From Comamonas sp. (GTDB lineage Bacteria; Pseudomonadota; Gammaproteobacteria; Burkholderiales; Burkholderiaceae_C), in contig JAITLR010000022.1 of assembly GCA_031277805.1 (NCBI GenBank), forward strand, positions 1 to 64,000: a stretch of 64,000 nucleotides of DNA, in the 5' to 3' direction. Numbering within the stretch: the stretch's first letter is position 1; each line of letters starts with the position of its first letter. Below are positions 24,839 through 35,377 of the stretch, piece by piece. The notes below the pieces were generated by a model that was not told where the DNA came from, made no database searches, and saw only the letters and a program-made list of their open reading frames with translations. The position numbers were made by a program, and so were the translations under genes.

Positions 24839-25837
24839 ATGCACGTCACAGGACGAAGATCTTTTCTATGGGGGCTGGGGGGCGCATCGGCCCTGGCCAT
24901 GCTGGGCAAGGGCTGGTCCGCGCATGCCACGCAGGGGCAGAGCTGGCCCGCCAGGCCCATCAAGCTGGTGGTGACCTTTCCGCCCGGAGGCTCCAGTGAC
25001 ATCGTGGCGCGGATTCTGGCTCCCTTGCTGGCCGAGAGGCTGGGCCAGAGTGTGGTCATAGACAACAAGCCAGGCGCGGGTTCATCCATCGGTGCGCAGA
25101 TCGTCGCGCACAGTGCCAGTGACGGCTACACGCTGCTGGTGTCCAATTCGGCGGCACTGTCGATTGCCCCGTCGTTGCTGCAAAAGCCCGGCTATGACGC
25201 GGTGCGCAGTTTCGAGCACCTTGCCTATATTGGTGCCGTGCCCACGGTGTTTGCCGTGCATCCGTCCGTGCCCGCCAACACTCTGGGCGAGCTGACGGCA
25301 TGGATCAAGGAACAGGCGGCTCCGGTTTCGTTCGGCAGCGGCGGTGCGGCGTCGGTCGGTCACCTGGTGGGCGAGCAGTTTGCACAGGTGAACAAGCTCT
25401 CCATGGAGCATGTGCCTTATCGCGGTGCCGGGCCCATGCGCGCCGACTTGCTGAGCGGGCATATCAAGCTGGCCGTGGATGCCCTGCCTCAGAACATTGC
25501 CTTGCAAAAGCAGGGCCGCGTGAAGCTGCTGGCGCTGACATCGCCTGGCCGCGTGCCGCAGGCTCCAGGCATTCCCAGCGTGGCCGAACTGGGCCTGACC
25601 CAGCTGGTGTCCGAGAACTTTGTCGGTATCTCGGCGCCTGCGGGCCTGCCCAGGGCGCTTGGCGAAAAGATCAGCGATGCCGTGCGTGAGATCAGCGCCA
25701 GAGCGGACTTTGTGCAGGCTCTGCAAGCCCAGGGCTTTGTGACCCGCGACATGGAGCCTGCAGCCTTTACCCGCTTGATTGCGGACCAGCAGCAGAGCTG
25801 GTCCGAGATCGCCAGAAAAACTGGCGCCAGACTTTGA
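24839..25837 (+). CDS. Bug-family tripartite tricarboxylate receptor (extracytoplasmic solute binding)
   Basis: A 332-residue periplasmic binding protein of the Bug (TctC) family, very expanded in Comamonadaceae and Bordetella. The leader (MHVTGRRSFLWGLGGASALAMLG) has a twin-arginine-like RR. The mature start WPARPIKLVVTFPPGGSSDIVARILAP is the family hallmark, followed by VIDNKPGAGSSIGAQIVA. I start it at 24839, after GGGAGGAC. The ligand is unknown; known members bind dicarboxylates, aromatic acids or nicotinate-type compounds. A BMP-family gene follows 11 bases later, probably in the same operon. No TctA/TctB membrane genes are present. Confidence 0.93.
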   Translation: MHVTGRRSFLWGLGGASALAMLGKGWSAHATQGQSWPARPIKLVVTFPPGGSSDIVARILAPLLAERLGQSVVIDNKPGAGSSIGAQIVAHSASDGYTLLVSNSAALSIAPSLLQKPGYDAVRSFEHLAYIGAVPTVFAVHPSVPANTLGELTAWIKEQAAPVSFGSGGAASVGHLVGEQFAQVNKLSMEHVPYRGAGPMRADLLSGHIKLAVDALPQNIALQKQGRVKLLALTSPGRVPQAPGIPSVAELGLTQLVSENFVGISAPAGLPRALGEKISDAVREISARADFVQALQAQGFVTRDMEPAAFTRLIADQQQSWSEIARKTGARL

Positions 25838-25848
25838 AGAGAACCCAG

Positions 25849-26826
25849 ATGACAAGCTCAACGCCACCTGTTCATATCCCGTCAAGCCGCTATGCCGTCG
25901 TGCTGTTCGGCCCCGAAGGGCAGGGCAGTTTCAACGAATCAGGACTGCAAGGCGCGCGCAAGGCGCAGCGCGCCGGTTACGACGTCGATGTGTTGTGGGT
26001 TGCAGGCCAAAGTGCCGAGCAGCGTGCCCAGGAAATGTCCGTGCTTTGCGATGGGCGCTATGCCTTGATTCTGGCCCATGGCGGGCAGGGCGATGGACCC
26101 GTGCAGATCCTGGCAGGGCGCTGGCCCGGACAGGCATTTGTGGTGACCCAGGGTAGCTGGAGTGCCGCCAATGTGGCGCGCTATGAGGTGCTGCAGGAAC
26201 AATCGGCTTTTCTGGCCGGTGTGCTGGCCAGCCAGTACAGCAAGACGCGCGTGGCGGGGCATTTTTCGGGCGAGAAGGTGCCGCCAGGTTTGCGCGGTCG
26301 CGCCGCTTATGTTGACGGGCTCAAGGCAGCGGGTTTCGAGGGGAGCATCGTGACCCAATTCTGCGGCCATCAGCACCGGCCCGAGTGGGCCAGGACCTGT
26401 GTTGCAGATATGGCCAGCCAGAGTGGGCTGGATGTGCTGTTTGCCATGATCGATGGCGGGCGTGCAGGTGTTTCACAAGCCTGTCGCGAGCAGGGTGTGG
26501 CGCAGATCGGCAATGTGCTGAACTGGGTGGAGCGCGACCCGCAGGTGTTTGTCGCTTCGGCCATCTGCGATTCGGGTGAAGCGTTGTTGCGCGCCATCGA
26601 AGACCACGCGCGCGATCGTTTGCCACTGGGTGGTTACCGCTCCTTCGGGCTGGAAGAACCAGCGCTGGTACGGCTGGAAATGGGCTCTGGCGTGGATGCA
26701 TCAAGCCGTGCTCTGGTCGAGGGCTGGGCTCAGCGTTTGCTCAGCGGCCAGCATGAGATTCACCTGGAGTACGCAGGGCCCGAGTTCGCGCTGCCGGTAG
26801 CTGTGTCGGAGCCGACTCTGGCCTGA
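25849..26826 (+). CDS. BMP/Med-family (PnrA-like) binding protein without signal peptide
   Basis: A 325-residue protein with a periplasmic-binding-protein fold of the BMP/PnrA type: YAVVLFGPEGQGSFNESGLQGARKAQ at the N-terminus and VFVASAICDSGEALLRAIEDHA near the C-terminus. Family members bind nucleosides or are cytoplasmic activators such as Bacillus Med. Here the N-terminus (MTSSTPPVHIPSSRYAVVLF) has no signal peptide or lipobox, so it is probably cytoplasmic. It lies 11 bases after the Bug receptor gene. An in-frame TTG at 25834 is a less likely start. A cytoplasmic ligand-binding or regulatory role is possible; no function is known. Confidence 0.8.
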   Translation: MTSSTPPVHIPSSRYAVVLFGPEGQGSFNESGLQGARKAQRAGYDVDVLWVAGQSAEQRAQEMSVLCDGRYALILAHGGQGDGPVQILAGRWPGQAFVVTQGSWSAANVARYEVLQEQSAFLAGVLASQYSKTRVAGHFSGEKVPPGLRGRAAYVDGLKAAGFEGSIVTQFCGHQHRPEWARTCVADMASQSGLDVLFAMIDGGRAGVSQACREQGVAQIGNVLNWVERDPQVFVASAICDSGEALLRAIEDHARDRLPLGGYRSFGLEEPALVRLEMGSGVDASSRALVEGWAQRLLSGQHEIHLEYAGPEFALPVAVSEPTLA

Positions 26827-26904
26827 GATGGTCGCCAGCCCATGGGCTCCGTGCCTCAAGCACAATCAGGGCTTGCACCCGCATTGATTGAACAAGGAAC
26901 AGCC

Positions 26905-27492
26905 ATGGGCAACCGCCTCTCGCAGATCGCCACCCGCACCGGCGATGACGGAACCACCGGACTGGGTGACAACACCCGCGTCTCCAAGAACAGCGGCCGC
27001 CCGCATGCCATGGGCGATGTGGATGAGCTGAACTCGCATATCGGCCTGCTGCTGTGCGAGCCGCTACCCCAGGATGTGCGGGACCTGCTGATCGATATTC
27101 AGCACCAGCTGTTCAACCTGGGTGGCGAGCTGTCCATGCCGGGCTATGAGCTGCTCAAGGATGATGCGCTGCTGCAGCTGGACAACGCGCTGGCCCACTA
27201 CAACGCACAGTTGCCGCGCCTGCTGGAGTTCATCCTGCCCGCGGGAACGCGCGCCGCATCGCAAGCCCATGTCTGCCGCACCGTGGCGCGCCGTGCCGAG
27301 CGTCATGTCGTGGCGCTGGAGCAGGCCGAAGCCATGCGAGCCGCACCCCGTCAGTATCTGAACCGCCTGTCCGATCTGCTGTTTGTATTGGCCCGCGTGC
27401 TCAACCGTGTCGATGGCGGCGACGATGTGTACTGGAAGAGCGAGCGCCTGGCCCGCAGCCAGGCCGAAGATGGACAGGCGCCGGAAGCCTGA
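26905..27492 (+). CDS. PduO-type cob(I)alamin adenosyltransferase
   Basis: A 195-residue ATP:cob(I)alamin adenosyltransferase that makes adenosylcobalamin. The ATP-binding N-terminus is IATRTGDDGTTGLGDNTRVSK. The active-site segments are DVDELNSHIG, EFILPAGT, and CRTVARRAERHVVAL with FVLARVLNR near the C-terminus. The ATG at 26905 follows AAGGAAC. No other cobalamin gene is nearby. It may support an adenosylcobalamin enzyme, such as methylmalonyl-CoA mutase, elsewhere in the genome. Confidence 0.95.
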   Translation: MGNRLSQIATRTGDDGTTGLGDNTRVSKNSGRPHAMGDVDELNSHIGLLLCEPLPQDVRDLLIDIQHQLFNLGGELSMPGYELLKDDALLQLDNALAHYNAQLPRLLEFILPAGTRAASQAHVCRTVARRAERHVVALEQAEAMRAAPRQYLNRLSDLLFVLARVLNRVDGGDDVYWKSERLARSQAEDGQAPEA

Positions 27493-27497
27493 AATGC

Positions 27498-27600
27498 TGA
27501 ATTGAAATCAGGAGCATGCAGCGCTTGTCATTCAACGATAGCAGCGCTGAATGCGTCTGATATCCATGAAATAAAGGCACTGACAGCTCACTAAACGATA
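27498..27600. repeat. Intergenic region with ATAGC/GCGCT repeat fragments (copy 6)
   Basis: This stretch contains GCAGCGCTTGTCATTCAACGA, then TAGCAGCGCTGAATG, and GACAGCTCACTAAACGATAG. These look like degenerate, partly inverted copies of the ATAGCTG..GCGCTT repeat between two convergent genes. Confidence 0.4.
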
Positions 27601-27625
27601 GTGAAAGGCAGCAGATCTTGGTAAT

Positions 27626-28204
27626 TCAGCGCGCCATGGCCTGCTTGTAGAGGCTTTGCTTGGGGCTGGTCATCAGGCGACGCAGCATGGGCTCGAATTC
27701 GCTCAGAGGCAAGGTCTCGGCTCGGGGATCAAAGGCCGGGTTGTCATAGAGCTCGCAGAACTCGGCCGTGCGCGCGTAGTGCGGGTGGTCCCGGAACTGG
27801 TCGCGCATATCCCTGTCCATGCCGATGTGATGGAAGAAATAGTGGCCCTGAAAGAGGCCGTGATGCTTGACCATCCAGTGGTTGGCTTCGCTCACAAAGG
27901 GCTGGAGAATCGCAGCGGCAATATCGGGGTGGTTGAACGAACCCAGGGTATCGCCAATGTCGTGCAGCAAGGCGCACACCACATACTCCTCGTCACGACC
28001 GTCGCGCAACGCACGTGTGGCGGTTTGCAGAGAGTGGGTGTAGCGGTCCACCGGAAAGCCGCCATAGTCCCCCTCCAGCAGCTTCAGGTGGGCCATCACC
28101 CGATCAGGCAGGCCGCGAGTGAAGTCTGCAAATTCGCTGCCGATCAACTGCCAGTCTTCACGCGTGCTGTCTTGCATGCGCAGAAAATTCGCCCGTGCAT
28201 TCAT
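27626..28204 (-). CDS. HD-domain protein (PhnZ/MIOX-like)
   Basis: A 192-residue HD-domain protein. Metal ligands are visible at H57 (RYTHSLQTATRA) and the HD pair H81-D82 (CALLHDIGDTLG), with further histidines in WMVKHHGLFQGHYFFHHIG. The combination of HSLQTATRA and LLHDIGD resembles PhnZ-type mixed-valent diiron oxygenases more than nucleotide phosphohydrolases, but this is a weak inference. No phosphonate genes are nearby. The substrate is unknown. Confidence 0.8.
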   Translation of the reverse strand: MNARANFLRMQDSTREDWQLIGSEFADFTRGLPDRVMAHLKLLEGDYGGFPVDRYTHSLQTATRALRDGRDEEYVVCALLHDIGDTLGSFNHPDIAAAILQPFVSEANHWMVKHHGLFQGHYFFHHIGMDRDMRDQFRDHPHYARTAEFCELYDNPAFDPRAETLPLSEFEPMLRRLMTSPKQSLYKQAMAR

Positions 28205-28351
28205 GCCATGTCTTTCGTGGGTTGTTGTCGCCCCACTTTAAGGACAAGGCATGAAGGCCGCTGTCAACGGCATGACATGCAGCCGCCGGATTGATCCACA
28301 GGCCGCGTGCCACGGCAGACAGGATTCCATGTCTCGCGAGCGTAGTAGGTG

Positions 28352-29671
28352 TCAGTAGGTTTCCAGGTGCAAACGCCCTTCGCGCCTGAGCCTGGAGCCC
28401 AGCTCTTCCCAGCCCAGGCCCGCCTGCTGGGCCACATCGCGCAAGGCCAGAACGACGCCTTCCTCCATGCTTTTGAGACCGCAGACATAGATATGCGTGT
28501 TGTCGTCACGCAGCAGCCCGGCCAGGTCGGCGCAGCGCTCGCGCATGGCGTCCTGTACATAGCGCCTGGGCTGTCCGGCCACGCGTGAGAACGCGAAATT
28601 GCTGTCGATGAAATCCTTGGGCAGGTTCTGCAGCGGGCCGAAATAGGGCAGCTCCTGTGGTGTGCGTGCACCGAAGAACAGCAGCAGCTTGCCGCCATCG
28701 AATTTGCCGCTCTTGCGCAGGCGACGTCGCCATTCCGTCATGGCGCGCATGGGTGCGCTGCCCGTGCCGGTGCAGATCATCACGATGTGCGAGCGCGGGT
28801 GGTTGGGCATGAGAAAGCTGCTGCCAAACGGGCCTATGACCTGCACTTTCGCACCCACCTGCAGATCGCAGAGATAGTTGCTGGCGATGCCGCGCACGGC
28901 GTGGCCGTTATGATCCTCGACCACGCGTTTGACCGTCAGCGCCAGATTGTTGTAGCCGGGACGCTCGCCATTGCGGGCGCTGGCCACCGAGTACTGGCGT
29001 GCCACATGAGGCTTTCCGCTGGCATCCACACCGGGCGGAACAATGCCTATGGACTGGCCTTCTAGCACAGGAAAAGGCATGGCGCCGAAGTCCAGCACGA
29101 TGTGATGGGTCTCGTTGTCGAAGCCGGCTTCCGTGCAGTTGATATTGCCCACCACAGTGGCCGTGACCGCCGCCTTGGGCCCATACAGATTGGTATAGGC
29201 ATGGGCCGCAGACCAGGGCGGCGTGCTGGCCCCGAAACTGGCGGCGCGAAACACTTCAGCGTCGGTCACCGCACTGCTGCTGGCACTGGGCGCAATGCTG
29301 GCAGCGGCGGCAATCACGGCCTGGGCCTGGCTCAGATCCTGCACGTCGCTGCTGCTTTCGGTGCCCTGTGCGGCGGCCAGGACATCGTCTGGAAGCTCTG
29401 TGGGAAGACTCTCCCAGCCCAGCTGTTCCTCCACCGTATAGGGTTTGTTCACCAGCACCTTGCGCCAGTTGTCGATGGAGCCCGTGGGGCAGGGCGAGAT
29501 GCAGTCCATGCAGCCATTGCAGACATCGGCCTTGACGACGTAGTTGGTGTCGTCATGCGTGATCGCTCCGACCGGGCAAGTCGCTTCACAGGTGTTGCAG
29601 CGAATGCAGATTTCCGGATCGATCAAATGCTGGTTCAGGATGCCGTTTTCAATCAGCGTGGTGGTGCTCAT
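28352..29671 (-). CDS. boxA: Benzoyl-CoA 2,3-epoxidase, reductase component BoxA
   Basis: A 439-residue iron-sulfur flavoprotein. Two 4Fe-4S motifs lie at the N-terminus ([12 protein letters not shown] and [12 protein letters not shown]). An Ala/Ser-rich linker leads to a ferredoxin-NADP reductase module with the FAD motif RQYSVAS and the NADP motif [12 protein letters not shown]. BoxA takes electrons from NADPH and passes them to BoxB, which forms the 2,3-epoxide of benzoyl-CoA. It is the last gene of boxC-boxB-boxA, separated from boxB by a 117-base gap that contains a dispersed repeat. The start at 29671 gives the usual N-terminus. Confidence 0.97.
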   Translation of the reverse strand: MSTTTLIENGILNQHLIDPEICIRCNTCEATCPVGAITHDDTNYVVKADVCNGCMDCISPCPTGSIDNWRKVLVNKPYTVEEQLGWESLPTELPDDVLAAAQGTESSSDVQDLSQAQAVIAAAASIAPSASSSAVTDAEVFRAASFGASTPPWSAAHAYTNLYGPKAAVTATVVGNINCTEAGFDNETHHIVLDFGAMPFPVLEGQSIGIVPPGVDASGKPHVARQYSVASARNGERPGYNNLALTVKRVVEDHNGHAVRGIASNYLCDLQVGAKVQVIGPFGSSFLMPNHPRSHIVMICTGTGSAPMRAMTEWRRRLRKSGKFDGGKLLLFFGARTPQELPYFGPLQNLPKDFIDSNFAFSRVAGQPRRYVQDAMRERCADLAGLLRDDNTHIYVCGLKSMEEGVVLALRDVAQQAGLGWEELGSRLRREGRLHLETY

Positions 29672-29718
29672 TTTGTTCTCCAAACTGGCGCAACCCAAGC
29701 GCCACCCAACTCAGAGGC

Positions 29719-29788
29719 ATCAAGCAAGGGCCGCCCCGCAGCGAAGATGCCGTCCCCCTTGGGGAAGCGGCGTAGCAGCTCAGGGGGA
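29719..29788 (-). repeat. CCCCCTGAG repeat (family B), copy 3' of boxB
   Basis: On the minus strand it begins TCCCCCTGAGC directly after the boxB stop codon and continues CGCCGCTTCCCC...GGGGGACGGC...GCGGGGCGGCCCTTGCTTG. Related copies begin after the stop codons of pckG, the hpa-cluster bug gene and hpaF. Confidence 0.75.
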
Positions 29789-31213
29789 TCAGAATTTCAC
29801 GTATTCGAAATCAACGGGCTGGCGATTGATGCCCATCACGGGTGGAGCAATCCAGCTCGCAAATTTTCCGGGCTCCAGGCATTGCTTCATCAGCGATGCG
29901 ACAAAGGTTCGGTCGTCATCGGTGGGTAGCCATTCGTTCTTCTTGGCCTGCCATTCCTGCTCGTTCACGGGGCGACCTTCGGGGCTGACGCGCACGCCTG
30001 CCAGTGCGCCGATCTGGCGGTTGAAGGCCTTGTGCGGCACCGTCAGGCGGAAGTCGATTCCAGCCTTCTCCATGACCTTGTTCCAGCGGCCTACGCCGGC
30101 GTTGCTGTCCTTGATGTAGTCGTCACGCAGCACCTCGTTCAAGGCGTTGAGCATGGGCACTTCCTTCTCGCGCAACTGGCCATCCACGACTTCCAGCACC
30201 TTGTAGTTCTGGTCGTGCAGCTTGTGGTCGTCCTCGCGTTTTCCTTCCTCGTAACGGCCCTTCAATCCAGAGCTGTAGAAGGTGGCCGCATTGCTCGACT
30301 GGTCGGCGCCAAACAGGTCAATCGTCACGCTGTAGTGGAAGTTCAGATAGCGCTGAATCGTGGGCAGATCGATGGCGCCGGCATTGCGAATCTTGTTCAC
30401 ATCGTCGGTCTTGAGCTCGTTCATCACCTGGCAGGTACGGGCCAGCACGCGGGAGACGCCGGACTCGCCCACAAACATGTGGTGGGCCTCTTCGGTCAGC
30501 ATGAATTTGGTGGTGCGCGCCAGCGGATCGAAAGCGGATTCGGCCAGTGCCGCGAGCTGGAATTTCCCGTCGCGATCGGTGAAGTAGGTGAACATGAAAA
30601 ACGCCAGCCAGTCCGGTGTTTTCTCATTGAAGGCACCGAGGATGCGCGGGTTGTTTTCGTCGCCCGATTGGCGTTCCAGCAGAGCCTCGGCTTCCTCGCG
30701 GCCGTCGCGGCCGAAATGCTTGTGCAGCAGGTAGACCATGGCCCAGAGATGGCGACCTTCCTCCACATTGACCTGGAACAGATTGCGCAGGTCGTACAGC
30801 GATGGTGCGGTCAGGCCCAGATGGCGTTGCTGCTCCACCGATGCCGGCTCGGTATCGCCTTGCGTGACGATGATGCGGCGCAGGTTCGCGCGGTGTTCGC
30901 CGGGCACGTCCTGCCAGGCTTTTTCGCCCTTGTGATCGCCGAAATGAATGCTGCGGTCCTGCTCCGCAGGATTGAGAAAAATGCCCCAGCGATAGTCACG
31001 CATCTTGACGTAACCAAACTGCGCCCAGCCCTGGGGATCGACGCTGACTGCGGTGCGCAGATAGACCTCGTGGTTGGTCGATCCTTCGGGGCCCACATCG
31101 TCCCACCACTTGATGAAATTGGGTTGCCAGCTCTCCAGTGCGCGCTGCAGGGTGCGGTCACCGCTGAGGTCCACATTGTTGGGAATCTTCTGGCTGTAGT
31201 CGATGCTGCTCAT
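29789..31213 (-). CDS. boxB: Benzoyl-CoA 2,3-epoxidase, oxygenase component BoxB
   Basis: A 474-residue diiron oxygenase that inserts one oxygen atom into the ring of benzoyl-CoA. The iron-binding helices include NVEEGRHLWAMVYLLHKHFG and MLTEEAHHMFVGESG. The start at 31213 (MSSIDYSQKIP) fits the family; an upstream in-frame start would add ten residues. It lies 26 bases after boxC on the same strand, in an operon. Its stop codon is followed at once by a dispersed repeat before boxA. Confidence 0.97.
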   Translation of the reverse strand: MSSIDYSQKIPNNVDLSGDRTLQRALESWQPNFIKWWDDVGPEGSTNHEVYLRTAVSVDPQGWAQFGYVKMRDYRWGIFLNPAEQDRSIHFGDHKGEKAWQDVPGEHRANLRRIIVTQGDTEPASVEQQRHLGLTAPSLYDLRNLFQVNVEEGRHLWAMVYLLHKHFGRDGREEAEALLERQSGDENNPRILGAFNEKTPDWLAFFMFTYFTDRDGKFQLAALAESAFDPLARTTKFMLTEEAHHMFVGESGVSRVLARTCQVMNELKTDDVNKIRNAGAIDLPTIQRYLNFHYSVTIDLFGADQSSNAATFYSSGLKGRYEEGKREDDHKLHDQNYKVLEVVDGQLREKEVPMLNALNEVLRDDYIKDSNAGVGRWNKVMEKAGIDFRLTVPHKAFNRQIGALAGVRVSPEGRPVNEQEWQAKKNEWLPTDDDRTFVASLMKQCLEPGKFASWIAPPVMGINRQPVDFEYVKF

Positions 31214-31239
31214 GGGGTGTCTCCTGAAGGTCGTGGATA

Positions 31240-32895
<1,656 letters not shown>

Positions 32896-32943
32896 GCTCG
32901 ACTCCTGATGAGATGAAAGATAGTGCAGTTATTGGCTGGTGTT

Positions 32944-33000
32944 GGCACAATTATGCAGATTCACAGAAAAAAATCATCAGAATTTAGGCATTATGTTGCA
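32944..33000 (-). promoter_or_regulatory. Two TGCA-N6-TGCC motifs upstream of boxC (possible BoxR operators)
   Basis: On the minus strand TGCAACATAATGCC (33000-32987) and TGCATAATTGTGCC (32957-32944) sit 43 bases apart, about four helical turns, upstream of boxC. From memory, BzdR/BoxR regulators recognise TGCA-N6-TGCA half sites. Each motif deviates at one base of the second half site. Confidence 0.5.
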
Positions 33001-33194
33001 TGTTTTGACGAAATACAGGGTATTTCCTAGAGAGCGTTGTCATCGAGGTTGGATTTGAAATATCAATGTTTTCAGCCTCAACCTCATGGCTGGCAAGCGC
33101 GGAAAGCTATGAATTGATGAGTGCGCGCAACGAGCACGACAGGCGGTGAACTCGCGTGGACGCGGTGTCTGCCCGCTTGCACAATAGGGCCATC

Positions 33195-34394
33195 ATGCTG
33201 ACCTACGCCGATATCCAAGCCGCCGCCGAACGCCTGAGCGGCGCCGTGCTTCTGACCCCTTGCGTTGAATCCCGCACGCTCTCTCAGATCACGAACGCAC
33301 AGGTGTTCCTCAAGTTCGAGAACCTGCAGTTCACTGCATCCTTCAAGGAGCGCGGTGCGCTCAACAAGCTGCTTTTGCTCAGTGATGCCGAACGCGCCCG
33401 CGGTGTGGTCGCCATGAGCGCGGGCAACCACGCCCAGGGCGTGGCCTATCACGCCCAGCGTCTGGGCCTGCGTGCCGTCATCGTCATGCCGCGTTTCACG
33501 CCCGGCGTGAAGGTGGAGCGCACCCGCGGCTTTGGTGCCGAGGTCGTGCTGCATGGCGACACTCTGGCCGAAGCGCGTGCCTATGCCTATCAATTGGCGC
33601 AGGAGCAGCAGCTGACTTTTGTGCATCCCTATGACGACGAAGCCATTGCCGCAGGTCAGGGGACGCTGGCGCTCGAAATTCTGCAGGCCCAGCCCGATCT
33701 GGACACCCTGGTCGTTGCCATTGGCGGCGGCGGTCTGATTGCGGGCATCGCCACGGCAGCCAAGGCCATCAAGCCCGGGATCGAGGTGGTGGGTGTGCAG
33801 ACCCAGCGCTTTCCTTCCATGGTCAATGCACTGCGCCACACCGACATGCCCATGGGGACATCGACGATTGCCGAAGGCATTGCCGTGACCCAGCCCGGAG
33901 TCATCACCCAGGAGGTGGTCAAGCGCTGCGTGGATGATCTGCTGCTGGTCGACGAAGGGGATATCGAGCAGGCAGTGCTCATGCTGCTGGAGATCGAAAA
34001 GACCTTGGTCGAGGGCGCTGGTGCCGCAGGGCTGGCAGCCTTGCTGCGTCATCCGGGGCGCTTTCAGGGCAAAAAGGTCGGCCTGGTGCTGTCGGGCGGC
34101 AATATCGACCCCATGCTGCTGGCCGCCATCATCGAGCGCGGCATGGTGCGTTCGGGCCGCCTGGCGCGCGTGCGCGTCAGCGCACGCGATGTGCCCGGTG
34201 TGCTGGCCCAGATCACGGCCACGGTGGCCGGTGCTGGCGCGAACATCGAGGAGGTGCATCACCAGCGCGCCTTCACCATGCTGGCCGCGCAGAATGTGGA
34301 GATCGAGTTCGTGCTGCAGACACGCGGCCACAACCATGTGAGCGAGGTGCTTGACCAGCTGCGCCGCGCCGGCATGGAGGCCGCCCTGGTGTGA
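33195..34394 (+). CDS. ilvA: Threonine ammonia-lyase with C-terminal ACT domain
   Basis: A 399-residue PLP enzyme converting threonine to 2-oxobutyrate and ammonia. The PLP lysine is K51 in TASFKERGALNKLL. The phosphate-binding loop is AIGGGGLIAGIATA and the SAGNHAQGVAYHA segment contacts substrate. A single ACT domain (about residues 325-399, RVRVSARDVPGVLAQITATVAGAGANIEEVHHQR) gives allosteric control, as in the shorter catabolic or regulated enzymes, not the 500-residue double-ACT IlvA. The symbol could equally be tdcB. The ATG at 33195 fits the family start. Confidence 0.93.
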   Translation: MLTYADIQAAAERLSGAVLLTPCVESRTLSQITNAQVFLKFENLQFTASFKERGALNKLLLLSDAERARGVVAMSAGNHAQGVAYHAQRLGLRAVIVMPRFTPGVKVERTRGFGAEVVLHGDTLAEARAYAYQLAQEQQLTFVHPYDDEAIAAGQGTLALEILQAQPDLDTLVVAIGGGGLIAGIATAAKAIKPGIEVVGVQTQRFPSMVNALRHTDMPMGTSTIAEGIAVTQPGVITQEVVKRCVDDLLLVDEGDIEQAVLMLLEIEKTLVEGAGAAGLAALLRHPGRFQGKKVGLVLSGGNIDPMLLAAIIERGMVRSGRLARVRVSARDVPGVLAQITATVAGAGANIEEVHHQRAFTMLAAQNVEIEFVLQTRGHNHVSEVLDQLRRAGMEAALV

Positions 34395-34424
34395 TGGAGT
34401 CCATGCACTCCGGGGCGCTGCTGT

Positions 34425-35195
34425 TCAGACCTGCAGGGGGCCGAGCTTCTTCATGAGCGGTGCCACCAGATCCATGGGCAGGGGGAAGACCACGGTCGTG
34501 TTCTTGTCCGCGCCGATCACGGTCAGCGTCTCCAGATAGCGCAGCAGGATGGCCTGGGGTTCCTGAGCCAGGACCTTCGCGGCCTGGGACAGTTTTTCCG
34601 AAGCCTGCAGCTCGCCCTCGGCATGAATGACCTTGGCGCGGCGTTCACGCTCGGCCTCGGCCTGGCGTGCGATCGCCCGGATCATGGACTCGGTCAGGTC
34701 GACCTGCTTGATTTCCACATTCGAGACCTTGATGCCCCAGGCATCGGTCTGCGCATCCAGCGCTTGCTGGATGTCCAGGTTCAGCGATTCGCGCTCCGCC
34801 AGCATCTCGTCGAGCTGGTGCTTGCCCAGCACGGAGCGCAGCATGGTCTGTGCGAGCTGGCTGGTCGCTTCCAGATAGTTGACCACCTGGATGACGGCTT
34901 TTTCGGCATCCACCACGCGCAGATAGACCACGGCATTGACCTTGACCGAGACGTTGTCGCGCGAGATCACGTCCTGTGGAGGTACTTCCAGAACCACCGT
35001 GCGCAGATCCACCCGCACCATCTGCTGAACGGCGGGAATGATGAAGACCAGCCCCGGACCCCTGACCTTCGAGAAGCGTCCCAGCGTGAAGACCACGCCG
35101 CGCTCATATTCTCGAAAAACCCGGATCGAAGAGGATGCCAGGCTGATCACCAGCAGCAGAACGATCAGCCAGAACAAGAAAGAAACGCTCACCAT
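34425..35195 (-). CDS. Slipin (stomatin/prohibitin SPFH-domain membrane protein)
   Basis: A 256-residue SPFH protein. One N-terminal membrane helix ([19 protein letters not shown]) is followed by the SPFH core ([29 protein letters not shown]) and a coiled-coil tail ([37 protein letters not shown]). Slipins scaffold membrane microdomains and usually sit beside an NfeD protease gene, which is absent here. I prefer the ATG at 35195 because GAAAGGA lies eight bases upstream; 35204 is possible. The gene is convergent with the threonine lyase. Confidence 0.9.
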   Translation of the reverse strand: MVSVSFLFWLIVLLLVISLASSSIRVFREYERGVVFTLGRFSKVRGPGLVFIIPAVQQMVRVDLRTVVLEVPPQDVISRDNVSVKVNAVVYLRVVDAEKAVIQVVNYLEATSQLAQTMLRSVLGKHQLDEMLAERESLNLDIQQALDAQTDAWGIKVSNVEIKQVDLTESMIRAIARQAEAERERRAKVIHAEGELQASEKLSQAAKVLAQEPQAILLRYLETLTVIGADKNTTVVFPLPMDLVAPLMKKLGPLQV

Positions 35196-35377
35196 ATCGG
35201 CCATCCTTTCGGTGATGGACTTCGGCGCCGCGTTGCGGTCTTGAGCTGCCTGCGTCAGGCGTCGGGTCGTCCGCAGACTCAGCATATTCCCATGTGTCAA
35301 AGCGCGCATCTGCCCGCCCATGGTCGACATGAAAGCAGTGCTGTTGCTCAAGGCCATATCCGGATATGGGGGGGATG

